The notes: generated by a model not told the origin, from the letters alone. A DNA stretch of 64,000 nt from Hornefia porci (GCF_001940235.1 NZ_MJIE01000001.1:2356001-2420000), one strand, 5' to 3'; counted from the stretch's first letter, positions 8,584-18,203 are shown. Program-made: numbers and translations.

Positions 8584-10671
8584 ATGGAACGGGAATTTGG
8601 ACTGGGCAGAGTACTGGAGCCGAAGGGAGTCTTTCCGCCTATCGCCTGGAGACTGGATACGGACCGGAAAATCCGGCGGGGAGAGGCGCGGATCCGACTC
8701 GAACTGATAAACATAGAGTGGGACAGTTTTCAGCAGATCTGCAGCAGCAGCGGTTATGCGGAGGACAAAATCCGGGCGCGCATCTTCGACATCGTGGAGA
8801 AGAGGGGCAAGCTGCAGAATCCGTTTACCCGTTCCGGCGGCGTGCTGATGGGAACTGTAGAGGAGGTGTCGCCTGACTTCGACGCAGGCGTTGCGATTCA
8901 GCCGGGTGACCGGATCTACTGTCTGACCTCGCTGACATCTCTTCCCCTTCACATCGACGAAATTACAGAAATCGACTTCGACTACGGACAGATCCGCTGC
9001 TCCGGCTACGGAATCATCTTTGAAACCTCGCCGGTATACCGGCCGCACAGACTTCTGAATCTGAGCGACAAAGCCATGCTGGCGGCCTTTGACGAGTCAG
9101 GCAGCATTTACGGCTCCTACATCGCCGCACAGGAGCAGGACTGCCGTACGGTGGCGATTCTGGGGAACAATCTCCATACGATGCTGCTGTACGCGGCGTC
9201 CATGCGGGAGGCCATCGGACCGGAATATCAGGTCATCGGAATCGTGGACGATTATTATAACGACAACATTTCCAGAGAGGAGATCGTCCGCGTGCTGACG
9301 CCACTGATTAAGGAAATTCATTTTGTGAACTTCAGCGAGCCGGTGAAAACCTACGAAACTCTGAAACAGGATCTGAAGATACGCAGCCCGATCGACATGG
9401 TGATCGTCACTGACGATATCGCAGGAACGGAAACGATGGCCGTAGAGCTGGTGAAAAACCGGGGAGCCATTTACTTTACTTCCTTTGACAGCAATTACAA
9501 CATCGCGGCGCTCTGTGCGGAGGCCCTCGGAAAGATGGTAATCAGCTACGCCTTCGACCAGTTCATTGACGGGTTTCTGGACTTTTCCCGGCAGATTCTG
9601 TATGTGCTGGCGCCCAAGCTGGAGGAAATCGACGGAATGTACCGGAGTTATTCCGGAAGCCGGCACCAGGTGCAGAGCAGGGCGAAGAGTCGGGCCGTGG
9701 AGAACGCGGGACGGGACGACGGCTTCATTTATCAGGACATTGTGACCCGCAATATGGTAGAGGACGTTCTGAATATCGCCCATTACGACTGTAACGTGAT
9801 CATTCAGGGAGAGACCGGCGTCGGAAAAGAGAAGGTGCTGGAGCTGATTCATCAGAACAGCGAGCGCTGTGCCAAGCCCTGCGTCCGGATTAACTGCGCC
9901 ACGATTCAGGAGAATCTGGCGGAATCCGAATTCTTCGGGTACGAGTCCGGCGCGTTCACCGGGGCGCAGGCCGGAGGAAAAGCCGGATACTTCGAGGCGG
10001 CCAACGAGGGTATTCTGTTCCTGGATGAGATCGGAACTCTTTCCATGAACATGCAGTCCAAGCTGCTGCGGGTGCTCCAGGAAAACCAGTTCTACCGGGT
10101 GGGCGGAACGAAACAGATCAGCGTGAACGTGCGTGTGATCTGCGCCAACAACGTGCCGCTGCGTCAACTGGTGGATCAGGGCAAATTCCGTGAAGACCTG
10201 TACTACCGGCTGAATATCTGCACCATCGAGGTTCCGCCGCTGCGGGAACGGCGGGCGGACATCCTCGTGATGGCGGAATTCTTTGTGGAGAAATGCAACA
10301 AGCGGTACGGAACGGCCAAGGAACTTTCCCCCGGGGCGCTGAACCGGCTGTACGACTACTACTGGCCCGGTAATGTCCGGGAACTGGAGAACGTGGTGCA
10401 CCGTCTGGTGATCAGTACCAGAGGTAATGTCATCGGCGACGAGGATGTGGATGCGCTTCTGAATGAAAGCGCCTACGGCGATCTGGTCCGGAGTATCCGC
10501 AAGACCTACGACCGGAACGACCGGCTGGATTTCCATCAGATCATGGAGCAGCAGGAAAAGCGTTTAATCGAATACGCACTGAAGAAAGAGAAGACCACGC
10601 GCAAGGCGGCGGATCTGCTGGGACTTCCCCAGACGACGCTGGCGCGAAAGAAACTGAAATACGGGCTGTAG
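8584..10671 (+). CDS. Sigma-54-dependent activator with a Kdd-like (3,5-diaminohexanoate dehydrogenase-like) sensor domain
   Basis: 695 residues, ATG nine bases after GGAG. Residues about 5-365 resemble L-erythro-3,5-diaminohexanoate dehydrogenase, an enzyme of lysine fermentation (RVLEPKGVFP, IVEKRGKLQNPFTRSGGVL, GTVEEV). The loop that is glycine-rich in the enzyme reads VAILGNNLHTM here, so NAD binding is probably lost and the domain may sense a ligand. Residues about 385-620 are an AAA+ domain with Walker A GETGVGKE (about 410), the sigma-54 contact motif GAFTGA (about 457-462), Walker B ILFLDEIG and the REDLYYRLN box. A Fis-type helix-turn-helix follows (TRKAADLLGLPQTTLARKK, about 665-690). 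It heads a four-gene operon; targets are unknown. kce at 22,154 belongs to the same lysine pathway. Confidence 0.85.
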   Translation: MEREFGLGRVLEPKGVFPPIAWRLDTDRKIRRGEARIRLELINIEWDSFQQICSSSGYAEDKIRARIFDIVEKRGKLQNPFTRSGGVLMGTVEEVSPDFDAGVAIQPGDRIYCLTSLTSLPLHIDEITEIDFDYGQIRCSGYGIIFETSPVYRPHRLLNLSDKAMLAAFDESGSIYGSYIAAQEQDCRTVAILGNNLHTMLLYAASMREAIGPEYQVIGIVDDYYNDNISREEIVRVLTPLIKEIHFVNFSEPVKTYETLKQDLKIRSPIDMVIVTDDIAGTETMAVELVKNRGAIYFTSFDSNYNIAALCAEALGKMVISYAFDQFIDGFLDFSRQILYVLAPKLEEIDGMYRSYSGSRHQVQSRAKSRAVENAGRDDGFIYQDIVTRNMVEDVLNIAHYDCNVIIQGETGVGKEKVLELIHQNSERCAKPCVRINCATIQENLAESEFFGYESGAFTGAQAGGKAGYFEAANEGILFLDEIGTLSMNMQSKLLRVLQENQFYRVGGTKQISVNVRVICANNVPLRQLVDQGKFREDLYYRLNICTIEVPPLRERRADILVMAEFFVEKCNKRYGTAKELSPGALNRLYDYYWPGNVRELENVVHRLVISTRGNVIGDEDVDALLNESAYGDLVRSIRKTYDRNDRLDFHQIMEQQEKRLIEYALKKEKTTRKAADLLGLPQTTLARKKLKYGL

Positions 10672-10688
10672 CAGGCCGGAGGAAATCG

Positions 10689-13600
10689 ATGAGAAGAGAA
10701 TCTCTGATTTACAGAGCATTGAACAAAGCCTTGCTGGATCGGGCGTTTCTGAAGGAGACAGGGATGACCCGCAGGGAGATGGAAAGAAAAATCGCGTCGG
10801 CAGGTCTGTGGGAGATGGCGCAGGAGCTGTCGGATCTTCTGCTGAAGAACCCGCGGTTTGACTCCCGGGAGGTGGTGAAGGTCGCCGCGGAATATTTCGG
10901 CACGCTGAACGAGGAGCCTCCCGAGGGATGGCTGTCCTGGTGCTTCAGGGATATCCTCCACCAGCTTTTCGAGACGATGCCGGAGCCGGAGCGCCGGATG
11001 GTTTATGAGGAGGGGAGCGTGCTGCTCCTCCAGATTCTGAGGGGTCTGTACGCCTATGAGGAGGAGAATCTTCCCTTTGATCCGACCCGCAGCATGGTGT
11101 TTCTGACAGACGACGAAATTGAAGAGGGCGGCTATACGCGGGAATACATCAAGCTTCATCATCTGGTGAAGCATCGCTATTTTTACGAGTTCATGCGTAT
11201 CGGCACGGACATCACGCCGTTCAACACCCTGGGTCACATCGGCGGCGTGCACTATGTCGCAATGCATGTGGCCCGCCAGCTTGCGGAGGCCGGAGCCCCT
11301 GTGGATCTGGGCATCGTATCCGGCGCGGCGGCGGGGCACGATATCGGAAAATACGGCTGCCGCAAAAGCGAGGAACGGCGCATCCCGTATCTCCACTACT
11401 ATTACACGGACCGGTGCTACGACCGGTTCGGAATGCCGACCATCGGCCATATCGCAGCCAATCATTCAACCTGGGATCTGGAGCTGGAGAATCTGTCCGC
11501 GGAATCCCTGATCCTGATTTATGCGGATTTCCGGGTAAAGAGCTGCCGGGACGGGAACGGCAGGGAGCGTGTCTGTTTCTATACGCTGGCGGACGCCTTC
11601 GATGTGATCCTGAACAAGCTGGATAATGTGGACGAGACAAAGAAACAGCGGTATCAGAGGGTGTACGACAAGCTGGCGGACTTCGAGGACTATATGAAGG
11701 AACGGGGAGTGGACGTTGTCCTGCCGGAGATCCCGTCCCGCTATCCTGCTCACTGCGGGAAACCCCGGAAACAGGAGATGGTGCTGCTGGAGGGCGAAGA
11801 GGTTATCGAGCAGCTCCGGTACAAGGCCATCGACCACAACATCCGTCTGATGAGCCGTTTTCATGTGGACGCTGAATTCGGAAACCTGATTGAGGCGGCC
11901 CGCAGCGAACAGAACTGGAAGAACATCCGGACCTACGTGAGCATTCTCGGAGAATACTCCACCTACATGACCGAGCGTCAGAAGCTGATGACCATCCGTT
12001 TTCTGTACGAGCTGCTGGCTCATAAGGAGGGTGATATCCGGAGCCAGGCGGCGGAGCTTCTGGGACAGATTGTAGGAACATTCAACGAGGAATACAAAAA
12101 AGAACTGCCGGAGGGTGAATCCCTCCCAGACAAGGCCGTGACGAACCTCACTTTGTTCGCGGAGTATCTCGAAAAGATCATCGAGCCTGACTATAAGCTG
12201 ACGGATCAGCATAAGAAGTGGATCCGCAACAGCCTGAACAGCTTCGCGGCCTCGGTGCTCCGCTTCTGCAAGCCCAGCTGCCTGTACAACTACATGAACA
12301 TCCTGATCGGCTATTACCGGAGAACGGATTATGATGAGGAAATCACCATGATCCTGCTGAAAACCGTTATGGAGCTGAGGGAGGAGGAGTGCTCCCGGCA
12401 GGAAATCGCGATTCTGGACGAGTTCATCCGCAGTGCCGGCGAGAGTGGAACGGAGAAGCTGGCTGTCGCCGCGGTTCATGCGGACAGCGCGCTGCACGGA
12501 CGGGGTGTGGGCCGGGAGCATGTGGAGCATCTGAAAAGAGTCGTCGGGATCACCGAGGAGCAGTCCTTCACGGAGCGCATGAGCAATATGTTCCTGGATG
12601 ACCTGAAGGCCGGAACGCCCTGGGTTGTCAAGGTGGCCAACATCGAGATGATGATCGATTACGTGATACGGCCGGAGAACAAAGGCGAAATTCTCCATGT
12701 GGCGACGCATCTCTCCAACCTGATTAAGGTCAGTGAGACGGTGACGGTGCGGAGGACCGCAGGGCGCGGGCTGCTCACGATTGTGGATCGGATGAGCCCG
12801 GAGCAGCGGAATGAGCTTTCGGTGGAGCTGTTCAACGGACTGGAAATCGGCGACTATCAGTTTTCCAAGTATATTCCGGATTATCTGGGAAATGTGGTGC
12901 TCCGCCTGCCGCCTCAGGAACTGGATGAGTTCATCAACACGCTGGAACGCGTCGTCGGAACGGGGAACGACAAGCTGATCTCTGCGACCATCAACACCAT
13001 CGGAGTGATTCTGGAGAACTACAGGGAATACAGAGCCCGCTTCCGCGAGCCGGAGAAGGACTGGAACCGGCGGCGCATCCGTCTGCTGTACATGCTGATA
13101 AGAGGGTACGCCAACTACGATAAGCTGGCGAGCCGCGAGGCCTTCTGGGTCATGGGGAAATACCTCTTCGGGAGCACGGAGATGTCTCTCGACGAGAAGG
13201 ACGAGCTGTTTCTGCACTGCCACAAAAAACTCCTGGCGCTGCTGCATGAGAAAACCGAGGACGCTCTGGAATTCTATAACAACGCAGCTGTGCTGAACAG
13301 CCTCTACCGGTACATCTGCGAGCACCGGGCGCAGAGGGGGGGATTCCGCTTCCCGGCCCGGCGGAAGGTCGCGTTTTATCCCGGCACCTTCGACCCGTTC
13401 AGTCTGGGACACAAGGCGGTGGCCAGAACTATTCGTGATATGGGGTTCGATGTGTACCTGGCGCTGGATGAGTTTTCCTGGTCCAAGAACACGCAGCCGC
13501 GGCTCCAGCGCCGCAAGATCATGAATATGTCGGTGGCGGATGAAGAGGGGATCTATCCGTTCCCGGACGATTTTTCCGTGAACATCGCGAACAATGACGA

Positions 13601-15485
13601 TGTGCGGAGACTGAAGCAGGCCTTTGAGGGACGGGAGCTTTACATCGCGGTGGGATCCGACGTGGTCCGCCACGCCTCCTGCTACAGGAAGACGCCGGCG
13701 GAGGATTCCATCCACGGGATGAATCATATCGTCTTCGCCAGAGAATCCAAGGAGCAGGAACGCGGACCGCAGGACGCCAGGATCTATCCGATTACCGGAA
13801 AGGTGATCACGCTGACCCTGAAAAAGTATTACGAGGACATCAGCTCCACCAGGATTCGCGAGAATATTGACCTTAACCGGGATATTTCCAATCTCATCGA
13901 TCCGGTGGCGCAGAACTATATCTATGAGAGAAGCCTGTATCTGCGGGAGCCTGCGTACAAGCACGTGCTGCAGGCCAGAGAAATCAGCATCAGCTCATAT
14001 AACCGCCAGTCTCCGGAGACGCTTGAGCCGATCCGCAGAGATCTGGAGGGAATGGGATATGACTTCGGGAAAATCGCGGAATATCTGGAACGGGAGGAGA
14101 CCCGGGGGCTTTATATCGAATCCGCGGGCCGCAGCAGGCGGTGTGTCGCGTATGCGGCGGCTCACCGGCTGGAAACCAATCAGCTGCTGAGGGAATTCGG
14201 CGACCTGAAGATCGCCTCGCATATCCGGGAGGCCGCGGCGGGCGGCATCGCAGCGATCGGGTTTTTGTACACAAAAAAGAGCCGGAGCATCTCCAACATC
14301 AGCCAGATTGTGCTGACGGAAATTCTGACGGAGCTGATCTCCCGGGATTTTGCCTATGCGGTATATCATCCTGTGGACGCCGCCGGGATGAACCCGAGAA
14401 TCATCGACGCTCTGAAGAAGCAGGGGTTTGTGAACATCGCGGAGGGACGCGGCGGAAAGCCTGTCTATGCGGTGGACATGCGTTCCCCCATCGTGATTTT
14501 CCGGGATGTGGAGACGATGATCAAGAACCCTCTGAACAAGCGGTCTGCCGTGCTCCGGGCGATTGACGAGGCCCACGGAAATCTGCTGAGGGTGATGACG
14601 GAGATTCATCCGGGGCAGCTGGTGCTTTCCTTTAACACCAGCGCGGTGCACAACAAAATCATCCGGAGGGTGGCGGAGATTAACGGAGTCCCTCCGGTGC
14701 ACGACAAGAGCGGGCTGCGGGGACCGTATATGACCGTACCCTTCGGAAAGGCGCTGGCTGACGTGCTTGTGCCGAACACTGTGACCAAGGTGCTGCACAC
14801 GGAAAAGTATTTCAACTCGGATCTGGACGGCTTCACGATCCGGGAGTCCCGATATTACTCGCCGCTGGATTCTCAGGCGAGAGCCATCCGGTCCTTTGAC
14901 CGGCCGGTGATTCTCATCGATGATCTCCTGCACAAAGGATACCGGATGAACATCATTGACCCGATTCTGAAGAAGAATGAGGTGGACGTCCGGAAGATCG
15001 TGGTGGGAGTCATGACCGGAAACGCAAGAGACGCCATGGAGGTGCGGGGACGCGAGGTGGAGAGCGCATATTTCCTGCCGACGCTGAAGATCTGGCTGAA
15101 TGAGCGGGACTGCTATCCCTTTATCGGCGGGGACAGTCTGACGCCGGCGAACGACAAGGACGGGCTCAGGAGCGGTTCAATCAATCTGATCATGCCTTAT
15201 ACCACGCCGGTGTTTATCGCGGACGGAAATGTCAGCGAAATTTTCAGGTATTCCATGACGTGTCTGGAAAACGCCCGGAATATCTGGCAGGTCATTGAAA
15301 AGGAATATCAGTCAATTTATGAACGGAAGCTGACGCTGAAGAGAATCGGCGAGGTGATCACCTATCCGCGAATCCCGGAGATGGGAACCGGAATCGAACT
15401 GGACGGAAACCTGGCGCCGACCGCCTTTATCGATAACGCGATCGCCCGGCTGATCCGGCTGAAATGGGGGAAGAAAAAGGCATGA
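10689..15485 (+). CDS. Very large multidomain protein: HD domain, helical repeats, nucleotidylyltransferase and phosphoribosyltransferase-like domain
   Basis: 1598 residues, ATG after GGCCGGAGGAAATCG. Visible parts in order: an HD metal-dependent hydrolase-like domain at about 185-300 (HIGGVHYVAMHVA, GHDIGKYG near 217, IAANHSTWDLE); a long helical region at about 390-880 that looks like HEAT/ARM repeats; a cytidylyltransferase-fold domain from about 895 (FYPGTFDPFSLGH, with ISSTRIRENI near 1052, the two nucleotide-binding motifs of the NadD/CoaD superfamily, first motif in the SxGH form); a GNAT-like stretch at about 1140-1260; and a C-terminal domain with a PRPP-loop-like motif VILIDDLLHKG (about 1407). 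The overall function is unknown. The nucleotide-handling domains suggest cofactor or nucleotide metabolism. It overlaps the next gene by 4 bases. Confidence 0.8.
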   Translation: MRRESLIYRALNKALLDRAFLKETGMTRREMERKIASAGLWEMAQELSDLLLKNPRFDSREVVKVAAEYFGTLNEEPPEGWLSWCFRDILHQLFETMPEPERRMVYEEGSVLLLQILRGLYAYEEENLPFDPTRSMVFLTDDEIEEGGYTREYIKLHHLVKHRYFYEFMRIGTDITPFNTLGHIGGVHYVAMHVARQLAEAGAPVDLGIVSGAAAGHDIGKYGCRKSEERRIPYLHYYYTDRCYDRFGMPTIGHIAANHSTWDLELENLSAESLILIYADFRVKSCRDGNGRERVCFYTLADAFDVILNKLDNVDETKKQRYQRVYDKLADFEDYMKERGVDVVLPEIPSRYPAHCGKPRKQEMVLLEGEEVIEQLRYKAIDHNIRLMSRFHVDAEFGNLIEAARSEQNWKNIRTYVSILGEYSTYMTERQKLMTIRFLYELLAHKEGDIRSQAAELLGQIVGTFNEEYKKELPEGESLPDKAVTNLTLFAEYLEKIIEPDYKLTDQHKKWIRNSLNSFAASVLRFCKPSCLYNYMNILIGYYRRTDYDEEITMILLKTVMELREEECSRQEIAILDEFIRSAGESGTEKLAVAAVHADSALHGRGVGREHVEHLKRVVGITEEQSFTERMSNMFLDDLKAGTPWVVKVANIEMMIDYVIRPENKGEILHVATHLSNLIKVSETVTVRRTAGRGLLTIVDRMSPEQRNELSVELFNGLEIGDYQFSKYIPDYLGNVVLRLPPQELDEFINTLERVVGTGNDKLISATINTIGVILENYREYRARFREPEKDWNRRRIRLLYMLIRGYANYDKLASREAFWVMGKYLFGSTEMSLDEKDELFLHCHKKLLALLHEKTEDALEFYNNAAVLNSLYRYICEHRAQRGGFRFPARRKVAFYPGTFDPFSLGHKAVARTIRDMGFDVYLALDEFSWSKNTQPRLQRRKIMNMSVADEEGIYPFPDDFSVNIANNDDVRRLKQAFEGRELYIAVGSDVVRHASCYRKTPAEDSIHGMNHIVFARESKEQERGPQDARIYPITGKVITLTLKKYYEDISSTRIRENIDLNRDISNLIDPVAQNYIYERSLYLREPAYKHVLQAREISISSYNRQSPETLEPIRRDLEGMGYDFGKIAEYLEREETRGLYIESAGRSRRCVAYAAAHRLETNQLLREFGDLKIASHIREAAAGGIAAIGFLYTKKSRSISNISQIVLTEILTELISRDFAYAVYHPVDAAGMNPRIIDALKKQGFVNIAEGRGGKPVYAVDMRSPIVIFRDVETMIKNPLNKRSAVLRAIDEAHGNLLRVMTEIHPGQLVLSFNTSAVHNKIIRRVAEINGVPPVHDKSGLRGPYMTVPFGKALADVLVPNTVTKVLHTEKYFNSDLDGFTIRESRYYSPLDSQARAIRSFDRPVILIDDLLHKGYRMNIIDPILKKNEVDVRKIVVGVMTGNARDAMEVRGREVESAYFLPTLKIWLNERDCYPFIGGDSLTPANDKDGLRSGSINLIMPYTTPVFIADGNVSEIFRYSMTCLENARNIWQVIEKEYQSIYERKLTLKRIGEVITYPRIPEMGTGIELDGNLAPTAFIDNAIARLIRLKWGKKKA

Positions 15486-16534
15486 GAAAAATAAGCGAGA
15501 TTCTGGGGGAGCAGGGACTGGACGCCGGCGCGGTTTCCGGTCTGGATCCCCGGAGAGGAAAGAAAAAGCTGCGGCTGAATATCATCGCCCTCGGCGATGT
15601 GGGAACCACCATGCTCATCGGGCTTCGTCTGCTGGGCGGAGATGTGCTGGAGAGCATCGGAATCTGCGATCTGAATGAAGCCAATCTGGCCCGTCTGGAG
15701 ATGGAAATGAATCAGATCCGGTATCCGGGGCCGGAGGAAGCCCGCACCGCGGAGGAGACCGCGGAAGGAATCCGGGCGTCTGAGGAGCATGCTGAATCAG
15801 GGGCTGCTGCATACCCCACGCTCCCGCCGGTCCGGGTCGTTCCTCAGGAGCGGGTCTGTGACTGTGACGTTCTGGTCTTCTGTGCCAGCAGGGGAGTTCC
15901 GGCGATCGGCGCGGAGGGCGATGTGCGGATGGCGCAGCTTGAGGCGAACCGCACTCTGGTACGGCATTACGGAGCAATGGCCGGAGAAGTGGATTTTTCA
16001 GGGCTCGTAGCGGTGGTGTCGGATCCTGTGGATCCCCTCGCGAAGGTCTTTGTACGGAGCTCAGGCCTGGACGCCCGGCAGTTCCGCGGCTACGGCCTCG
16101 GCGTGATGAACGCCCGGGCGGCGTACTACGCGGAGCGGGACGACCGCTTTTCCGCCTATCTGACAGAGGGACGGGCCTTTGGTCCCCACGGACAGGATCT
16201 GGTCATCGCGAACAGCATCGAACACTATGACGACGGGCTGTCCCGGGAGCTGACCGATCTGACGGTGAACGCGAATCAGATTGTGCGGCGGATGGGATAT
16301 AAACCGTACATTGCGCCGGCTCTCTCCTCGGCGGCGATTTCAATTCTGCTGACGCTGCGGGGACAGTGGCATTACAGCTCTCTCTGGTTCGGGAACAGAG
16401 ACGGAGACGGCGCGTTCCTCGGAATTCGCAACCGGCTGACCGGCCGCGGAAATGAGTTCGAGGATCTTGCGGTAGAGGATGTTCTGTATGAACGGATCCG
16501 CAGCGCGTATATGCACCTGCGGGAACTGGAATAG
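15482..16534 (+). CDS. Lactate/malate dehydrogenase-like NAD-dependent protein
   Basis: 350 residues. The ATG at 15482 overlaps the stop of the large upstream gene (ATGA). A Rossmann segment (NIIALGDVGTTMLIGLRLLG, with acidic ICDLNEANL after the second strand) starts the fold. VVSDPVDPLAKVF matches the substrate-site strand of this family, and FGPHGQDLVIANS carries the likely catalytic histidine. An insertion rich in Glu and Ala at about residues 83-110 is unusual. True lactate or malate activity is not shown. The operon context suggests it acts with the large nucleotidyltransferase protein and the following flavoprotein. Confidence 0.65.
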   Translation: MRKISEILGEQGLDAGAVSGLDPRRGKKKLRLNIIALGDVGTTMLIGLRLLGGDVLESIGICDLNEANLARLEMEMNQIRYPGPEEARTAEETAEGIRASEEHAESGAAAYPTLPPVRVVPQERVCDCDVLVFCASRGVPAIGAEGDVRMAQLEANRTLVRHYGAMAGEVDFSGLVAVVSDPVDPLAKVFVRSSGLDARQFRGYGLGVMNARAAYYAERDDRFSAYLTEGRAFGPHGQDLVIANSIEHYDDGLSRELTDLTVNANQIVRRMGYKPYIAPALSSAAISILLTLRGQWHYSSLWFGNRDGDGAFLGIRNRLTGRGNEFEDLAVEDVLYERIRSAYMHLRELE

Positions 16535-16554
16535 GAAAGAAATGAGGCGAAGAG

Positions 16555-17649
16555 ATGTTGACGGTTCTGAAGATCGGATGGGAGGAAGGCGGAAACACGC
16601 GGCGCATCGATTATGTGCTGAACCGCGCCCTGCGGGAAATCCCCGCGGAGGAATTTCGCGGATGCGAGGCGTTTACCGGAGCGCTTGAGAAGAAGCGCTG
16701 GCACGGCGGTCCCCTGCTCATCGCCGTATGTCTTCCGCATTGCGGCGTATGTCTGGACGCGCAGAGACTGATCGGCTGGCTGAATGAGAACCGGGACAGT
16801 CTGCGGGGGACGACGGCGGGTATCCTGATCGACGGAAAGGGCGAACTGTATACCAAGAATCTGGCGCGGCAGGTGGTGTTCTCTGCGAACAGGGCCGGCG
16901 CGGCGTTTCCCGGCAAAGCGCTGGTGGAAGCCACCGGAGACATGTATAATTTCAACGTGATAAGTAAAATCAGTCAGGTGGGGCACTATGAAGCCTACGC
17001 CCGCAGTGTGGAAAATCTGGTGCATAAGCTTCTGTCCTTCCGGATGCCGTTCGTTCCGCGGCCGGAGGTTCTGGCGGTACACGCCAGCAACAGCACCACC
17101 TCCAATTCCCTTCTTCTGTGGGAAATGATCCGGCAGGGCATCGGAGGCCGCTGCAATATCACGGAAATCTCTCTGCGCAACGGAACCGTGGTGGACTGCA
17201 GCGGATGCAGCTACGAGACCTGTGTCCACTTCGGCGAGCAGGGGGACTGCCTGTACGGCGGCGTCATGGTGGAGCAGGTGTATCCCGCCATCCTGCGCTG
17301 CGACACTCTGGTCATGATCTGCCCCAACTACAACGATGCGGTCAGCGCCAACATCACCGCCTTTATCAACCGGCTGACGGCACTGTTCCGCACCAACGAC
17401 TTTTCCGGGAAAAAGGTGTATGCGCTGGTCGTTTCCGGATACAGCGGCGGCGACATCGTGGCGGAACAGATTATCGGCGCGATGTGCTTCAACAAAAGCT
17501 TTATTCTGCCCGGCAACTTCGCGCTGGTGGAGACTGCCAACGATCCCGGAAGCATTCTGGAGAGACTGCGCATCCAGAAGCGCGCGGCGGAGATGGCGGC
17601 CAGAATCTGCGGAAAAGAAAAAGCGGCAGATCAGAATCTGTCGCTGTAA
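16555..17649 (+). CDS. Flavodoxin-fold (NADPH-dependent FMN reductase-like) protein with a duplicated domain
   Basis: 364 residues, ATG after GAGGCGAAGAG. The C-terminal half is an FMN reductase/iron-sulfur flavoprotein-like domain (VHASNSTTSNSLLL, cysteine cluster CSGCSYETC, MICPNYNDAVSANITAFINR, VVSGYSGGDIVAEQ). The N-terminal half also looks like a divergent flavodoxin-type unit (GKALVEATGDMYNFNV) and has a CLPHCGVC cysteine group. An electron-transfer role is likely and the partner is unknown. It is the last gene of the four-gene operon, and its 3' end overlaps the converging metallophosphoesterase gene by 19 bases. Confidence 0.65.
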   Translation: MLTVLKIGWEEGGNTRRIDYVLNRALREIPAEEFRGCEAFTGALEKKRWHGGPLLIAVCLPHCGVCLDAQRLIGWLNENRDSLRGTTAGILIDGKGELYTKNLARQVVFSANRAGAAFPGKALVEATGDMYNFNVISKISQVGHYEAYARSVENLVHKLLSFRMPFVPRPEVLAVHASNSTTSNSLLLWEMIRQGIGGRCNITEISLRNGTVVDCSGCSYETCVHFGEQGDCLYGGVMVEQVYPAILRCDTLVMICPNYNDAVSANITAFINRLTALFRTNDFSGKKVYALVVSGYSGGDIVAEQIIGAMCFNKSFILPGNFALVETANDPGSILERLRIQKRAAEMAARICGKEKAADQNLSL

Positions 17650-18203
17650 TTAATCATCCCCCGGAGGAACCCTCCCCGGGATTTTTTTCTGTCCTTTTCG
17701 CCGAAAAGGTTTTCGTAATAGTAAATGCCGCCGTCGAACCCGTTCTCCGTGGCGTTCAGCAGGGCGCAGGAGCCGGTGGTTCCGTCCCGGGGAAAGGTCA
17801 GGCTTCCCGGATTAACCATCAGAACGCCGCCGATATCCTCGAATACCGGAACGTGAGTATGCCCGCAGCACGCGGCTCGGCAGCCGTTTTCCTGCGCCAG
17901 ATAGCGAAGAGCGGACATGTCGTAATCGACTCCTTCCATATGCCCGTGCGTAATCAGAATATTTCCGGCGGGAGACGGAACGACCCGGAAATCCCGCTTC
18001 CGGCAGCCGTCGCAGTTCCCGGCGACGGAAACCGCCGGCACGGCCAGCCGCTCTCCGATGATTTCTCCGTCCCGAAGGTGATCTCCGCAGTGGAGAATCA
18101 TATCGATCGGCTTTCCGTCGGTGGTCATTTCAGACAGGCGGTCAAACATGTCGTAGACCCTTTCCAGATGTCCGTGTGTATCGCTTATTACAAAAAAATT
18201 CAT
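17631..18203 (-). CDS. YfcE/MJ0936-type metallophosphoesterase
   Basis: 190 residues. The calcineurin-like metal motifs are all present: SDTHGH (residues 7-12), HCGDH, GNCD, THGH and GHTHVP. It resembles small cytoplasmic phosphodiesterases of the YfcE/YsnB group; the substrate is unknown. It converges on the preceding operon and overlaps its last gene. An upstream GGAGCAG ribosome site fits the ATG at 18201-18203. Confidence 0.85.
   Translation of the reverse strand: MNFFVISDTHGHLERVYDMFDRLSEMTTDGKPIDMILHCGDHLRDGEIIGERLAVPAVSVAGNCDGCRKRDFRVVPSPAGNILITHGHMEGVDYDMSALRYLAQENGCRAACCGHTHVPVFEDIGGVLMVNPGSLTFPRDGTTGSCALLNATENGFDGGIYYYENLFGEKDRKKSRGGFLRGMINYSDRF
17656..17688 (+). terminator. Terminator of the four-gene operon, inside the converging gene
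   Basis: An inverted repeat (ATCCC..GGAGG / CCTCC..GGGAT with two internal mismatches) is followed by seven T residues, starting 7 bases after the flavoprotein stop. It lies within the 3' coding part of the metallophosphoesterase on the other strand. Confidence 0.65.

Noticed and set aside
11466..13964. 832-codon minus-strand frame inside the large protein gene
   Set aside because: Composition is that of a shadow frame (many His, Arg, Gln and Leu), and the plus strand has clear domains.
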